A stretch of 64,000 nt of DNA from the NCBI GenBank assembly GCA_015680685.1, contig MNCI01016011.1, forward strand, positions 286,825 through 350,824. The letters run 5' to 3'. This DNA comes from Gnetum montanum. Its lineage: Eukaryota; Streptophyta; Gnetopsida; Gnetales; Gnetaceae. The translations under genes and the position numbers were made by a program. The notes beneath the pieces were generated by a model that saw nothing but the letters and a program-made list of their open reading frames with translations, made no database searches and had not been told where the DNA came from. Shown one piece after another: positions 12,772 to 25,220 of this stretch. Every line of letters starts with the position of its first letter. Position 1 is the first letter of the stretch.

Positions 12772-13591
12772 TGATGAGTGGCGAGGTATCCCTACATCCA
12801 ACCATATGAATACATGTGTTCATGCATAATCTGGTTGAACTCCAAGGACTAAGTGCTCATGCACCTTCATAGAACAAGGATGGGTTATGCAATCATTGTC
12901 TTCCCAAGCTTACTTGTACGGCATGATTGAATGGTTAAGTAAACCTGAGGTATGTGATTTTTAAGGCTTTTTATGTTTTCTGTTCTTGGTGCTTAAAGTG
13001 GAGAAATGAAATAAGTGAGTAACTAATTTAATTTAACTAATCAACTATGCTCTAGCTAGTCCTAACACCAGGATCTATTCCCACTTGCTGGACACATCCT
13101 GAACCAGTGTAACACTACTGGGATTACCAAATGCTAGCTGTTACTAGGTTACCAAGTGTTCCACGTATGGTCAAAGTGGTCGTACTGAGTGTGCTTACTT
13201 GTTGAAGATTAATAACTCTATAAAAATAACATCAATTAACTAATGAAATCGTGAACTAACTGTAAATAACATTAATGCAATAAATAAGCTATTCTGAATG
13301 TTGCAAGGTTTATCACAAAGTTCGTCTTTATTTCTGAACACAAGGTGTGCTCAGGTACACAATGCTCAAATAAAGATATGTTCACTTTATGACTCCTACT
13401 ACGGGCACTCAAAAATAATTCTAACTCTAGAAAGGAAAAACTACAAGAGTTCGGGTAAGGGACTAAAAAACTAACTACCAAACCAAGCACTCCATTCTCT
13501 TATTTATAGGCAATGAGACAGGTTCTGATATTGCTTGGTGGGCTCCTATATCGCAAACCCAATATCGCAAATCCGATATCACAACTCATCA
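12772..13591 (-). repeat. 5' LTR of element A
   Basis: Same length as the 3' LTR (820 bp) and clearly homologous over its whole length, starting TGATGAGTGGCG and ending CAACTCATCA on the plus strand. U3 lies at the high-coordinate end, with degenerate GATATC units at about 13530-13585. Confidence 0.85.
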
Positions 13592-13854
13592 GAAATATTA
13601 TATATCATGAATTAAAAATGGATGGAAGACTCTAGATACAATAAAGAATATATGTGATTATGAAACTAAATTTTTTTAATTGTGTTCATGATTTAGCCTT
13701 TTTATGGAATTTTTTTTTAAATTCATAACTCAGTACAGCCCCCTAGAATTGAACCTATGATATAGGTTACTAGGCCAAGGCTCTTATGACTAAGCTAACA
13801 CATCATTGTTAACATGGTAGTACTTCAACTTGGAAAATTTTCATGTTGGAATGT

Positions 13855-14915
13855 TGATGAGTGATGAGGTACCCCTACACTCGACCATACGAAACGAGCG
13901 TACACACGCGATCCAGTCGAACTCCGCAGACTAAATGCCTTAACGCCACAAGAAACACTTGGGGTTAATCGTTCGTTGTCTTCCCAGGCTTGCTTGTAAG
14001 TGTCACGGTGTATGGTTAAGCAAGTCTGAGGTATGTGATTTTTTTGGTATTTTCGGCTTATCTTCTATGCTACCAGGAGAAAGGGTTGAGAAAACTAAAC
14101 TAACTCTAACTAAGATCTAAGTCTAAATTAACTAGCGTCAGCATCCGTTCCCACTTACCGGACACACCCTGAACTATGCAACTGCAGCTTACCAAACGCT
14201 AATCGTTACTGGGATCGCCACACGTAACGCAAGTGCTCGAAGTGGTCGTACTGAGGCACCTATTTAGCCTACGTGTGATAAGCAGCCGATTCCTTAGCCA
14301 GCCGTACACACCCGTGGGTGCTCGTAACTAAGTCGTACTTATCACACGTTCTAGCCTAGCAATGAGCAGCCGATTCCTCAACTAGCCGTACACATCGGAC
14401 TACCACTGGGATTACCAAGCGCAGAATCCTGGAATACGCTACTGGGTTACCAAGCAGCCAATGCTCGTAATTGAGTCGTACTCATGCATTGCGTCAAGCA
14501 GCCGATTCCTTGACTAGCCGTACACGTCCGTAGACGCTCGTAATTAAGTCATACTTGAACGCACTAGGAAAGCAGTAAATGAAAGCAATAAATGAAACCA
14601 CGTGCTGCAAGGTTTATCCAAACAAGTTCGTCTTTATTGCCGTACACAACTTGGGTTCAGGTTACAAGCTGCTCGAATAAAGAGCCGTTCACTCTAGGAC
14701 TCCTACTGTGGGCACATGGGGAAAAATTCTAACTCTGGAGTGATCAATCTGCCAGAGCTTCGCTACACTAGCCAGGATTGGGAAATGAAGGGAATGCCAC
14801 CTCTTATTTATAGAAATGGCGGCGGGACGCGATATCGCGTACGCGATATCGCAGGAGAAGACGCGATATCGCGCCGGCCGCGATATCGCGGCCTAGTGTA
14901 AACCGTGTCTCATCA
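13855..14915 (-). mobile_element. solo LTR (1061 bp), Athila-like, TSD AATGT
   Basis: On the plus strand it starts TGATGAGTGATGAGG and ends GTGTCTCATCA. It is flanked by identical AATGT copies at 13850-13854 and 14916-14920, which is diagnostic of insertion followed by LTR-LTR recombination. It has a CG-rich U3 with GATATC palindromes (about 14826-14892) and a minus-strand TATA box (14805-14813). Three copies of a module starting AGCAGCCGATTCCT lie at 14281, 14365 and 14497. It looks less decayed than the LTRs of A. Confidence 0.92.
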
Positions 14916-16780
14916 AATGTAAAATAATATGGCTATAGGTATACCCTAAAACATATAGTTCATATGATAACTTAACTAAGTTTAAAATATAATTATGCCT
15001 CAAAGCGTAACTCCAATAGGAAACTTTTTACCTACAATTTTTTATTAGATATGAGTTAACTACTTTAGCCACCTCTTATGGGACCTAAAAATTTCAAAAA
15101 TATATATTCAAAATAACTATGTAATCTATAGTACTCTAGGGAGATGCATAAGTTGAGATCTAGGCCTCAACTCTAAATTTAAATTTCAAATAAAATAGAA
15201 AAAACTTCAAAAAATAGTTATTAATATGAATTCAAGGTTAAAAGTCAAGTCGTACATAAAATGTTTTGATTAAAAGCTATTGTGTATCTGCTACAAATAT
15301 TAGAAGGTAAGCAACATATATTACTATAATATTACAAAATAGATTTCTTTCCAAAAGAAAAAGATTAATATAAATAAAAAATTTACATGAGCATCTTATA
15401 TCCATGTAAAAATGTACATGCTTAGAAGAAGCTTAAATCCCAAGTACTGAATTCAATACTATTTGCATAGTTAATAAATCCTTTAAACCATCCTTTGTTG
15501 GATATCCTAGGATAATAGAATAAATACACCAATATCATGAGATGTCATTATATAATATTAAATAATTAATATTAAATCAATAAAAGATGCAAATCTCAAA
15601 CATGGTTCCATAGGGTTAGTCAAGAAGCATCAATGAATGACATTGAATGAATTAGAAATTGGAGAAGTGTGAGAAACACATAGAAAAAATGAAAAGGCAT
15701 TTCAAAAGAGAAATATCCAAATGTAGGGAATAACACTCATGAATAATACTATCCAAGTCCACTTGCCAATTATATTAAAAATTCATATAGATGAAAACAT
15801 CTATTTCTTAGAAAAATATATGATGGAAAAAGCTATTCATTAGAAGAAGAGATGAAGAGAAGCTCTTCCATGTAAAAATAATAAATGAAGGAAGAAAAAT
15901 ATGTGACAAAGGATTGATTAGAAGAAAGAAACATTTGAACAAGATGTTAGAAGATGATATGATCTTTTTTATCTATTGAAAACCATCAAGAGAAGTGGCA
16001 AACTACAACTAAAAAAGATGTTGAACTATAGAAGAATAGGAGGAAGAATGTAGAGACAATAAACTAGTAAAGTTGTAACATACAATTTTTAGATGGAAAA
16101 TCAAAGATTGCATTACAACAAAAGATAAAAGATCACATAAGATAGTGTAGAGAATACAATGGCTACAAAGCTCAAGAAAGATTACGAATTATCCAAATGA
16201 AGACTGAATAGCAATGCTTCCTTTGAAATGAAACAAACCTTATTCATTTGTATGCTATCGTTAAAACCAACTATATAAACTTATGATGTAAAATGTATCT
16301 ATAAATATATTTTCATAATTGAATGATAATTTAATCCTAACAAGTATAATATTTGATGCTTCATAAATAATTCAACATAATATTAGAGGTTGGTTATATT
16401 CAAGAAAAGAAATAATAGCATAAAATGAAAAATAATAAAAAAAAAAAGAATATAGTAAGGCTATTAGAAAAAAAGGAATTTTCAATCTATTTAAGAATAA
16501 AAGAGAAAGCTCCAAAAAATAATTAGAAATTGAAGTTATATTAGAATAATTATTTGAAGTTATCAAAATATTAAAGCAAACTTGTGCTGAAGTGAATGAA
16601 GATTTAGTGCTTTAAGAAAATTCATATAGATGTTTTAGACATTCTAGAAAGAACATGAAGCATGATGTTGATACTAGAAGACATAAAATAAAAAAACTTA
16701 GATATTAAATAGCAAAGCTAAAAGTATATTTACACTTGATCAAAATCTACATTAATGTACCCAATGACAAGAGAGACTTC
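14916..16780. other. no recognisable feature
   Basis: AT-rich sequence without a supportable reading frame, LTR ends or tandem structure. It lies between the solo LTR and element F, and the left end of F's LTR may fall in its last part. Confidence 0.5.
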
Positions 16781-16799
16781 ACCAAGCTATGGAGACTAG

Positions 16800-17720
16800 A
16801 AGATTAGGTGTATGGACACCTCTTTCGAACTCCTTTTCAGCTCTATGAGAGGAACATTGAAGATTTTAGGAACCTAGGAAGAAATCTTAAACATCAGAGA
16901 GATGCCTTTCTTGAGAGTTATGCATGCACATAAGATGTCCCATTTGCATAGGATATGTCTCAAACAAAAGAGAATATGTCTTTATGCTAGGAGGAGATGA
17001 CTCTAGGAAGATGTCTTGTGTTGGAAAGAGATGTCTCTAGGAAAACATCTATCAATAGAAGTAGACTTCTTATCTAAAGCAAAGACATATAGCCAAGACA
17101 TGAGATGTCTTACCTAAACCAGGGTTTGTCAAAGAGATGTCTTGCCAAGCTTGTAGACATCTTGTACACTTGAGGAAATTTTAGAGCTTGCAATTCTAAG
17201 ATGGAAAATAACTAGGAAAGATGAGATCAAGATTAGAAATAGTTGAGTATCTCTAAGTTAATCATGGAGAAGGTTTCCCTATGTCTTTTGATCTTATAAT
17301 TCATAACTATTGATGGTGTTTATTTGTTTTGGGTAAGAATGCATGTAAATGCATGAGTATGAAAAGAGTTTGCATGAGTGTTTGCATCTTTGTAGTCGAT
17401 TTTGTGTGATATTAGCCTTTTTAGCTCTCTATATATGTGTAGATCTTAGTCCTATGTGTGGGAGATTTCTAGTTATATCATGTCTTGCATTAAGATTAAT
17501 CATGTGTATAGTTGTAGAGCCTCATGCTTTAGAATATCATTGAGTTTGGAAGTGATTTGTGTTTTGTGGAATTATGATTATACTGTGATTCTCATCTTCT
17601 TTTCAATTAATCAAGGATAGCTAGTTTTCTTCTTCTCTAGCAATTGAATTATCTTTAATAATATCTAGATTTGGTGTGTTTTGAAGGGCTAAAGAAAAGT
17701 GGAATAATCCTACTCTAGCA
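16800..17720 (+). repeat. 5' LTR of element F, left boundary approximate
   Basis: The end ...CCTACTCTAGCA aligns with the end of the solo LTR at 34043-35159 (minus strand, ...CCTACTCCA). An inner segment around 17510-17535 (TTGTAGAGCCTCATGC) is shared with that LTR. Its U3 contains many GATGTCT/AGACATC words. The exact start could not be placed by eye. Confidence 0.6.
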
Positions 17721-17721
17721 T

Positions 17722-17738
17722 TATTTCTATTAGAGCAA
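17722..17738 (+). other. primer-binding site of element F, initiator tRNA-Met type
   Basis: TTTCTATTAGAGCAAC follows the LTR end by two bases and resembles the common plant site TGGTATCAGAGC with substitutions. Confidence 0.55.
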
Positions 17739-17787
17739 CATTTATTATTATTTAGAATCTGGTTGTAAATTTTTGTATGTATTTCAG

Positions 17788-18965
17788 ATGGCTCCTAAGA
17801 AGAAAAACATTCAAGCCTTTAATAGAAATACAAAGAGCATGGAATCTACCTTTTAGTTAATGGTTGAATGATTGGAAGAGATCAATGTCAAGGTAGATAG
17901 AAATGTGGGTACTAGCCATCTTCAGGCTCAAATGGTGATGAAGAAGTTTCTTAGCCTGGTGAAGGGTGAGCAAATGAAGAGGAGGAATGTTCCAACTATG
18001 GGAGTGTAGGAAACTATTAGCCTAGTATTTTAGAAAAAGGGAATATAAATCCTCATGTCAAAACTCCATCACAAACATATACTATTTCTCATGGTAAGCT
18101 TGATTATGAAGATGAAGAAAGGTTTTCTATAGCATTTATAAATGTTGCAAGACTCTCGTATATGCAATTGAAAATTTTCAATGGTGTACATAGCATTAAT
18201 GCTTTTGCAAGTTGGCTAAAGGTACTTGACAAGAATTTTCAATTAGAAGACATACAAAATCAATTGAGGGTATCAATTGATGAATCTAAATAAGAAGGTA
18301 TGACTTCAACTTGGTGGAAAAAAACATCCAAAAGTTATAAAAGAAAAAATGGTTAACCTATTAGAAATTGGATTTTTTTGAAATGCAAGTTAACATGAAA
18401 ATTTGAATAATCTTGGTAGAGACAAGAGACAATCATCAAGCTGAAATTCCTTAAACATGGAGACAAAGATGTTCAGGAGTTTAACCTTGAATTTTTTAAA
18501 CTACTTCATCAAGCTAAGGTAAACTTGAAGAAATATGAACAAGCTTTAATCTTTCTTGGAGGTGTCAAAATGATGTATCAATAGGAGTTATCATTCTATG
18601 AGTCACAAACTCTTGATGAGGCTTATAATCTGGCACTCAAGGTATGAAAAAAAACTCAATGGATTTTGGAGTAGAAGAAAACAAGCTTTAAAGGATAAGG
18701 ATAAGGATAAGGAATGCAAATCAAAGAAGTGATTTAAGTCAAACTCTAAAGATAAGAATGATAGCCGTGACAACAAGCAAGGGAAGGGTGATAAGAATGG
18801 AAAGGTTAAGAAGGACCAAGGCAAAGGAGACAAGGATCAAGGCAATGAAAATGTGGAGATGAGGATACAAGCAATGGAAATGTTCACTTCACAAGGTAGC
18901 CAAGGACAAGGATGTACAAACCATGGAAGTGGAGGAGGCATCAAGCTAAGCTCTTCAAAGAGATA
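17788..18965 (+). pseudogene. gag of element F
   Basis: Begins with ATG and a basic start MAPKKKN. The frame continues with numerous in-frame stops (mostly TAG) through a capsid-like segment ('SWLKVLDKNFQLED', 'FLKHGDKDVQEFNLEFFKL', 'GGVKMMYQ') and ends in a Lys/Asp-rich tail (18690-18850). No zinc knuckle is visible. The capsid pattern is that of Ty3 Retrotrans_gag proteins. It is not translatable as it stands. Confidence 0.6.
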
Positions 18966-19079
18966 ATCCTAATGCTCCCAAATTTAAGTTTTTGAATTGA
19001 ATTTATGTGCATTTATGGATAATGTGAATAGAAGAGTTCATTCATCAAGAAAATTGTTGTTTTGGATTGGGGCAAGATG

Positions 19080-19380
19080 TTTGCTTAGTGGGGAATGATT
19101 CATATTTTGATTCAAGGGGGAGTCCAAGAAAATTTTATTTCCTCTAGGATAGTTACTAGATTAGGTTTAGGAAAAAATCCTCATCCTAGACCCTATAGGA
19201 TGCATTAGTTATCAAGCGACTTCTCTCAAGAGGTAAAAGAATAATGTGTCTTGAAATTTAAAATTGGGAGTCATCATAATTTTGTGAAATATGATGTACT
19301 ACCAACTAATTGTACTTATATAATTATTGGAAGGCCTTGTAATTTTGATGATGATGCTTAATTTGATGGAGTAAGAAATA
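19080..19380 (+). pseudogene. protease remnant of element F
   Basis: Encodes a degraded retropepsin: 'DSRGSLRNFIS' (catalytic Asp-Ser then a degraded Gly position), 'VTRLGLG', and the terminal 'YIIIGRP' corresponding to the ILGRP strand. Stops occur within it. Confidence 0.5.
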
Positions 19381-19699
19381 TGTGAAGTGTAGTAAGACTT
19401 GATAGAATCCATGAGTTGATTTTTCTAATAGCTGAAAAAGTGAGATAACAAAGCTTACTTAATGCTTTCTTAATTCTTCTTGGAGAGAGAAAATATATTA
19501 AGGAACATGATGAGGATGGTTTTAGTTTTCTTATTATATTAACTATTACTTCTAACCATGATGTTGTGTAGGTAGAACTTCCAACATGTGTGCTAAGCTT
19601 AAAGAAGAGATTTTCCAAGGTGTTCAAAGGGGAATTAGATGGATTTCCATTAATGATGAATGTTTAGCATTGAATTAATTTCATTCCTAGTGCTGCCAT

Positions 19700-20840
19700 T
19701 TTGAATAAAAGGGCATACCAAGTGGCATCAAATCAGTAGGCTAAATTGTGAAGGCAAGTGGAGGATTTACTTGAGAATGGCTTTGTGTGGAAGTTAATTT
19801 CACCTTATGTAGTTTTCACAATGCTTATGCTAAAGAAGGATAGTGATGAATGGAGAATGTGCATTGATTCTAAAAGTCTGAATAGGATAATACTGGGATA
19901 CAAGTTTCCTATTCTAAGAATGGATGATATCCTTGATTTCGTTATCAATGCAAATGTCTTTAGCAAAATTGATTTGAAGAATCAATATCATAAAATTTAG
20001 ATCAAGCTTGGTGATGAATGGAAGAAAACCTTCAAGACACTTAATGGATTGTTTGAGTAGTTAGTGATGACATTTGGGCTTACAAATACATCTATTACTT
20101 TCATGAGGCTAATGCATCATGTTCTTAAGGATTTGATTGGTAAGCACTGTATTATCTTTTTTTATGATATTTTGGTATACAACTCTAATGAGAATAAGCA
20201 CTTGGATCACTTGAGAAAAGTGTGTCTTAAATTGGTGAAGGTACATTTGGTAATCAATGTGAAGAAAAGTTACTTCTTCAAGAGGGAGATAATATATTTG
20301 GGACATGTGATTTCAAAAAATAAAATTCAAATGGAAGCTACCAAGGGAAAGACTATTAGAGATTATCCAACTCCTAAAAATGTTGGGAAGGCAAGATCAT
20401 TTCTTAGTTTAGTAGGTTTTTACAAAAGGTTCATAAAAATATTCAATGGTATTTCATGGTCTATGTTTGCTTTTCTTAAGAAGAATCAGGATTTTATGTG
20501 GGGTGATAAAACCCAAATAAGTCTTAACTTATTAAAGGAAAAAATAACCAATGAACTAGTTCTTGCAATACTAGATTTCTGGAACCTTTTTTAGGTGAAG
20601 TTGAATGCAAGTGGACTTACCACTGGTGGGATGCTTTAAAAAGAATGTAGATTGGTTGCTTTTTCTTTATAAAATTTGAATGAGTTAAGGAAAATATATC
20701 ATATATATGAGAGTACAACCACTTTGAACATGTTATATTAATGCTTGGTAATCCTACCAATAGGTACTTGGTATGTCCAGTAGCAAACACATGGAAACCT
20801 AACAATATTATTATAGGTTCAAGATGGAAATGGATGCTCT
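19700..20840 (+). pseudogene. reverse transcriptase and partial RNase H of element F
   Basis: One frame (19758-20000 and 20064-20594, separated by stops) covers RT palm and thumb: 'WRMCIDSKSLN', 'FSKIDLKNQYH', 'FGLTNTSITFMRLM' and 'YLGHVIS'. The catalytic tetrad, normally Y/F-x-D-D, reads Phe-Phe-Tyr-Asp, so the first catalytic Asp is replaced by Tyr (one-base GAT to TAT change). RNase H starts at 'VKLNASGL' (Asp to Asn) and decays by about 20840. Integrase is absent. Confidence 0.75.
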
Positions 20841-20849
20841 ACACATAGG

Positions 20850-21147
20850 ATAGTCTAAATTACTCTTAATTATGTAGTTAGTAGAAATTAATTAATATTT
20901 TAATCACTTTACCATTTTAATATTCTCATAATAAAAATAACAAAAATCTAAATATCTTATGGCTCAATCATACTTAACCATACTAACTAAGCTAACATAA
21001 GTGATGATTAAGAAGACAATAACCAACAATGTAATGCTTAGTTATCTAATGTGCCATAAGTCCTAAGGGTCCACGAAATTCAAACAGATCATGCAAGAAT
21101 GCTTATGATCTATATGATTAGGCATAGAGGACACTCACCTCTCATCA
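20850..21147 (+). repeat. LTR fragment J (3' part only), Athila-like, plus orientation
   Basis: Matches the U5 ends of C and B in plus orientation, with the sequence around 'CCATACTAACTAAGC', 'AAGAAGACAATAACC' and the terminal CTCACCTCTCATCA at 21147. The first half of the LTR is missing. It abuts element F on the left and a minus-strand gag fragment on the right. Confidence 0.55.
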
Positions 21148-21885
21148 TTATTCATATCAAGTTGTTTGATCCAACTTTCTCTTTGATGCATATGGGGTAT
21201 TCTAACTACCTCCCTAATCTGTATATTTCTTCTAGTAGCCAACAAGGTTTCATCATCATCAAACATGTCATGGTCATAATATCTATTTCTATTTTTACGA
21301 TTATGATAGACTCGTGTATGCTCCATTTGGTAACATGCATCTTGTCTTTAATCTCTATTTCTATCTTAATCTTGACCCCTTAATGGAGCTCTATCTCTAT
21401 ACCTATGTTCATCTTCATTAAAACTAGATGGTAAAGATGAAGAGAAAGATGATAAACTAAAAGAACCACTATGGCTCCTCTATTTTCCCCTATGATTCCT
21501 TGGTTCATCTCTTTTAGGTTTTAGAAGGTCCTAGGCCTTGAGGCCCTCCTTGTTCTAGGACTTGTTCCATCTCCCCTAGGATTATCTTCGACAACTAAAC
21601 ATAGTCTTTGATAGTAAGGATCTAAGAGAAGATATGAGATTCTTGCTTGTAGTGGTTCACTCAAATTCTCTTTAATATAGATCCTATTAGTACTTCTACT
21701 AGTGTTCTCATCATGTGATGGAATATTGGTCCTATGTGAAGAAGATATGCTTTTAGTTAATAATGTCTATATGACTTAAAATAGTAATTATTTTTCCTAA
21801 AAGATAAATTAGTAATGCTTTTATAGTGATCATTTATAATATAAATAATTTGGAGCACTAACACCATCCCCAATAATAGCAACAA
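21148..21885 (-). pseudogene. gag N-terminal remnant of Athila-like element H
   Basis: Minus-strand frame 21135-21326 encodes 'FDDDETLLATRRNIQIREVV', closely matching the C gag ('DDDEPPLATTSLTQIQEVV'). Upstream sequence to about 21760 continues the domain with frameshifts, starting near an ATG at about 21755. A degenerate PBS lies just below 21886. The capsid core and pol are missing, because the fragment ends at the LTR piece J. Confidence 0.6.
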
Positions 21886-22900
21886 TGATGAGCAACGAGA
21901 GTCCCCTATGCCCAACCATACTGATCATAAGCATTCACATGAAATCTAGTTAAATTCTATGGATGGGACTAGTGTGGTATCTATATCATTAACTATTGTT
22001 CACAGGTCACTATCTTCTCACTTGGACTAGTGGTATCTTTATCATGTATGATTTAGTCCAAATTGAGCCATATGATTGTGATGTTGTTCGAACCTTCAAA
22101 TAAACTAATAATAACATAGAAATTAATTATTTAATCTAATTAATAATAAGAAGATAAATCCTAAGATAGCTTAAGGGTGATGAATATCCATTTCTAGCTT
22201 GCCATTCATGTCCTAAACTAATGTACTTATGACTTGAATTAACAAGGATTATGCTACTAGGAAAATTAAGCAATAACACTACTGGAACTACTAAGTAATA
22301 TGTGTTTATGCATGAAACTAGTCATGCTAATTCCACCAATTGATTAATGTGCATGAAAATATAAATATTAACTATGTCCATGGAAAGTAAATTGTATTGA
22401 AAGAAAATCTATCCTAATTCAAACTACTACAATGAATATGAATTAATCTAAATCTTAGTATCATTCATGGAATGTGTCTAGGTACAATGCCACTTAAATA
22501 AGATTTTGTACAATTGACTCAAATCCACATTTCGGGAACTCACTAACTATTTGCTAAGAATATAGAAGAAAGCATCAAGAGTTTTGCTACACTACTAACC
22601 AAATGATGATAAATATGTAGTAGATGTTTGCATATTTATCGAAAAATATGGAGCTTATGTTGATGCATCTTAGGCTACATTGATGGAGATACATTGACAA
22701 AGCTACATTGATGTAGATACAATATAATAGATGCAACATAGCATCTATGATGTAGTAGCCAACTAAGATGCATCGATGGAAATGTGTCAATACATATACA
22801 ATGTAGCATATGCAATATAGCAGCCAACTGATATACTTAACAAACAATGCTTCATTAGGTGGATTGACAAGTTTGAAAATGATATACTTGAAGCCACTTA
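21886..22900 (-). repeat. 5' LTR of element H, right boundary approximate
   Basis: Begins TGATGAGCAACGAG on the plus strand, like D and A, preceded by a tRNA-Asp-type PBS remnant (minus strand TTGTTGCTATTATTGGGGAT). It is homologous to D's LTR. The U3 end near 22.8-22.9 kb is diffuse; it contains degenerate repeats built on 'TACATTGATG' and 'GATGCAACATAG' words. Confidence 0.55.
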
Positions 22901-23149
22901 AGTTAACATCCATATGCATGTTTATTGCTATAGTCAAATTCCTTTGTTGTGGCTATAGTGGAAATCTCACTTTAAATGGATGATGGAACAAGTGACAAAG
23001 GATTTAGAGCATGTGAATAGAAGTGCAAGTGAGAATGAGGAGCATAAGATGGAGACTTAGCTCATAGGGTGATTGGTCTATGACACTCAAGAGGATAATA
23101 ATGGTGAGCATGAGTGGTAAAGTCACTAAAAAAAACATAATTATCTAGA

Positions 23150-24235
23150 CATAATATCTATATGAGTCTGATTTTCTATAGGAATAATGTTGTCTTGCTC
23201 GTGGAATCCGCCACAATTATCAATTTCACCACTACTATTGGTAGTACTCTTAAGGTTATGATGGAGATTCACTTGGATAGTACTATGATTGGTGATAGAA
23301 CTACTCATAGTTATGTTGTAGATAAGTTAATCTCCTAGTCATTTTCCTTTTGATAAACTTTAGATTTAAGGCATAAGTTCTAGACTCCTAGAGATGTGAC
23401 ATGACAAGGTAGTAACCCTTTGGATGTTCATACTAGCATATGCCACATCCATCATCAATTGTGTCTAAGTTTGTAACCTTTTCAACTATAGATACTTTCC
23501 CTTTCTTCTAAGTGAAGTCTCTACCTATGTCTTTCTTCTTGTTCTTATTCTTGTACTTGGTTCTAACCTTCTTTACTTTTTCCTCCATGATCTTTAATGA
23601 TGATTGGAATTTTTCATCCATGGAGTCCCAAATATTGTCAATCTTAGCTACAATTTTAATAACAAACTTCTAGATGAATAATAGTTTTCACTACAAAATC
23701 CTCTCTAACAGTGCTTATTTCTCTTACTCATAAAGACAAATTTCCTTCTTTCAGAAAGATGGATCTCTATTATACTTCTCTGTACTTTTTCTCTTCTTTA
23801 ATTTTTCTTCCTATTTAGCTACTTAATCAATTAACCTCTAAATTTGATGGAATGTCATTTTTTTATAGTCTTCTTTAAGCATAGATCCTAAGGGTTTCAT
23901 GGGTTTTGTTGCCTAGATCATCTATGATATATCTCAATAGCTTCTAATGAGAGAAAAGTCATGGCCTAGAAACTTGTGCAACAAGGAATAATACCTATCC
24001 AAAATTAAATCAAGAAATTCATGGTTGTCCTATTTACACCCTTGAATTTTCTTTTTCAAGTTAGATGCCCTAGAGTACATTTACAATTTATTATTGAATA
24101 GCTCTATCATTGCACTTCACCTTCTAATGTATTTCAATTTCAAGGTTGGTACCAAATTTCTACTTCTATAATGAGTATCCTTGGGAATAATTGAATCTTC
24201 TATCAATCATTCTATATGTTTTACATGTTAAGTTT
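23150..24235 (-). pseudogene. gag C-terminal half of Athila-like element I (left of insertion G)
   Basis: Minus-strand sequence aligns with element A between about 10.6 and 11.6 kb: the Pro-rich tail, the Cys/His knuckle region near 23430-23450, the Lys/Glu-rich linker and the end of the capsid core. Stops and frame changes are frequent. It resumes at 35444 on the far side of element G, so both parts were once one gag. Between 22.9 and 23.15 kb nothing is recognisable. Confidence 0.6.
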
Positions 24236-24688
24236 TATGATGTTTAGATTACCAAGTCTAAGTCATCAAAAATAGTTTGATGACTATTGAAATTAAGATA
24301 AATACACACTTGAATATTATATTCTTCATGGTGTTATATGTATTATACCTAAAATATAAATAAAAAATGTAACAAATAAGAATAGTATTAAACTAAGTGT
24401 TTCCATTATTGTATTATGATGTGTTGTTCCTTCTAGGAAACTAGAATCAATAATTATATAAATGTGGCAAAGTAGTCACATTCAAAGAGTGAATGAACAT
24501 AATGAACATTTAACATTAGTTATGAAATATAATTATCCATAACTAACTCTAAACTTTAATTCATATAACATAAAACACTATAGATGATGTTATACATTGT
24601 AATGATGTATACATGTAATCACAGTATTACCAAATATAGACATAAACTAGCATATTAAATTTGTTAAAAACACCCCAAATCTTTAACA
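24236..24688 (-). repeat. 3' LTR of element G (453 bp)
   Basis: The right edge CTTTAACA at 24688 is followed by CCACCCCTCAAGC (a minus-strand polypurine tract). The left edge is placed by alignment to the other LTR and is uncertain by a few bases. Confidence 0.75.
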
Positions 24689-25220
24689 CCACCCCTCAAG
24701 CTTGATATGGAGATTACTAATGTCAATTTACTATGTACAACTAAATCCATGACATTCATAAAATAAGGGATAACTGAAATATCACATTATTATCAAACTT
24801 CATGATACCATATGAATTAGAGATCTATAGGCAAAACCAATAGTGTGAAGTAATGCTTTAAAGTTCAATTCCTATTAGAAAAATGCATTTCAAAAATGAG
24901 CATTATAAGGCCTAAGAAATTATCAATTTAATCTCTAACTAGTAAAGCTAATATAAACATTAACATAATATAGTGGTGAGAAATATTTCTTTTCTAAATA
25001 AATGTTGTAAATTATTTTGGTCATCTTAAATGATTTTTGAAATGCAAGGAAAATGACTAGAAATATTAGGGGTAGGCATATTACAATATAACTAAATTTA
25101 AAACTACAAAAAAGAAACACATGATTGTCATGGTAAATTAAAGTTTAAATATATTCACAGTCCAACAAAAGAGGTTATAATAATGTTAATGCAAACAGGG
25201 GAAACAAATAACTAGAATCA

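Larger units (their letters stand above)
5181..13591 (-). mobile_element. Athila-like Ty3 LTR retrotransposon A, both LTRs present, RT/RNase H deleted
   Basis: Two 820-bp LTRs (5181-6000 and 12772-13591) in the same orientation enclose 6771 bp. Flanks are AAAAT (5176-5180) and GAAAT (13592-13596), a 4/5 match to a TSD. On the minus strand the order is LTR, PBS, gag, protease, integrase, a purine-rich tract, a 1.9-kb untranslated tail, a final polypurine tract and LTR. The RT and RNase H block present in element B is absent, with the break near 9328. Many stops show it is inactive, and the LTRs differ at many positions, so it is old. Confidence 0.85.
16800..20840 (+). mobile_element. Ty3-type LTR retrotransposon F, truncated in RNase H
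   Basis: Order on the plus strand: LTR (left end unclear, right end CTCTAGCA at 17720), an initiator-Met PBS-like site, gag, protease, RT and the start of RNase H. The sequence then stops at about 20840 against an unrelated LTR fragment. It differs from the Athila-like copies in LTR, PBS and protein sequence. The solo LTR at 34043-35159 and LTR L at 48235-49064 share recurring AGACATCT words and a related U5. Multiple stops show it is inactive. Confidence 0.7.

Noticed and set aside
14716-14901. 61-codon plus-strand frame within the solo LTR
   Set aside because: It lies across the minus-strand LTR promoter and GATATC array and has no protein similarity.
16800-17250. Recurrent AGACATC/GATGTCT words, possible CRISPR-like or satellite array
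   Set aside because: Spacing is irregular, and the same words occur in the U3 of related LTRs (34.6-34.9 kb, 48.66-48.86 kb), so they are LTR-internal repeats. No CRISPR is expected in a plant nuclear genome.
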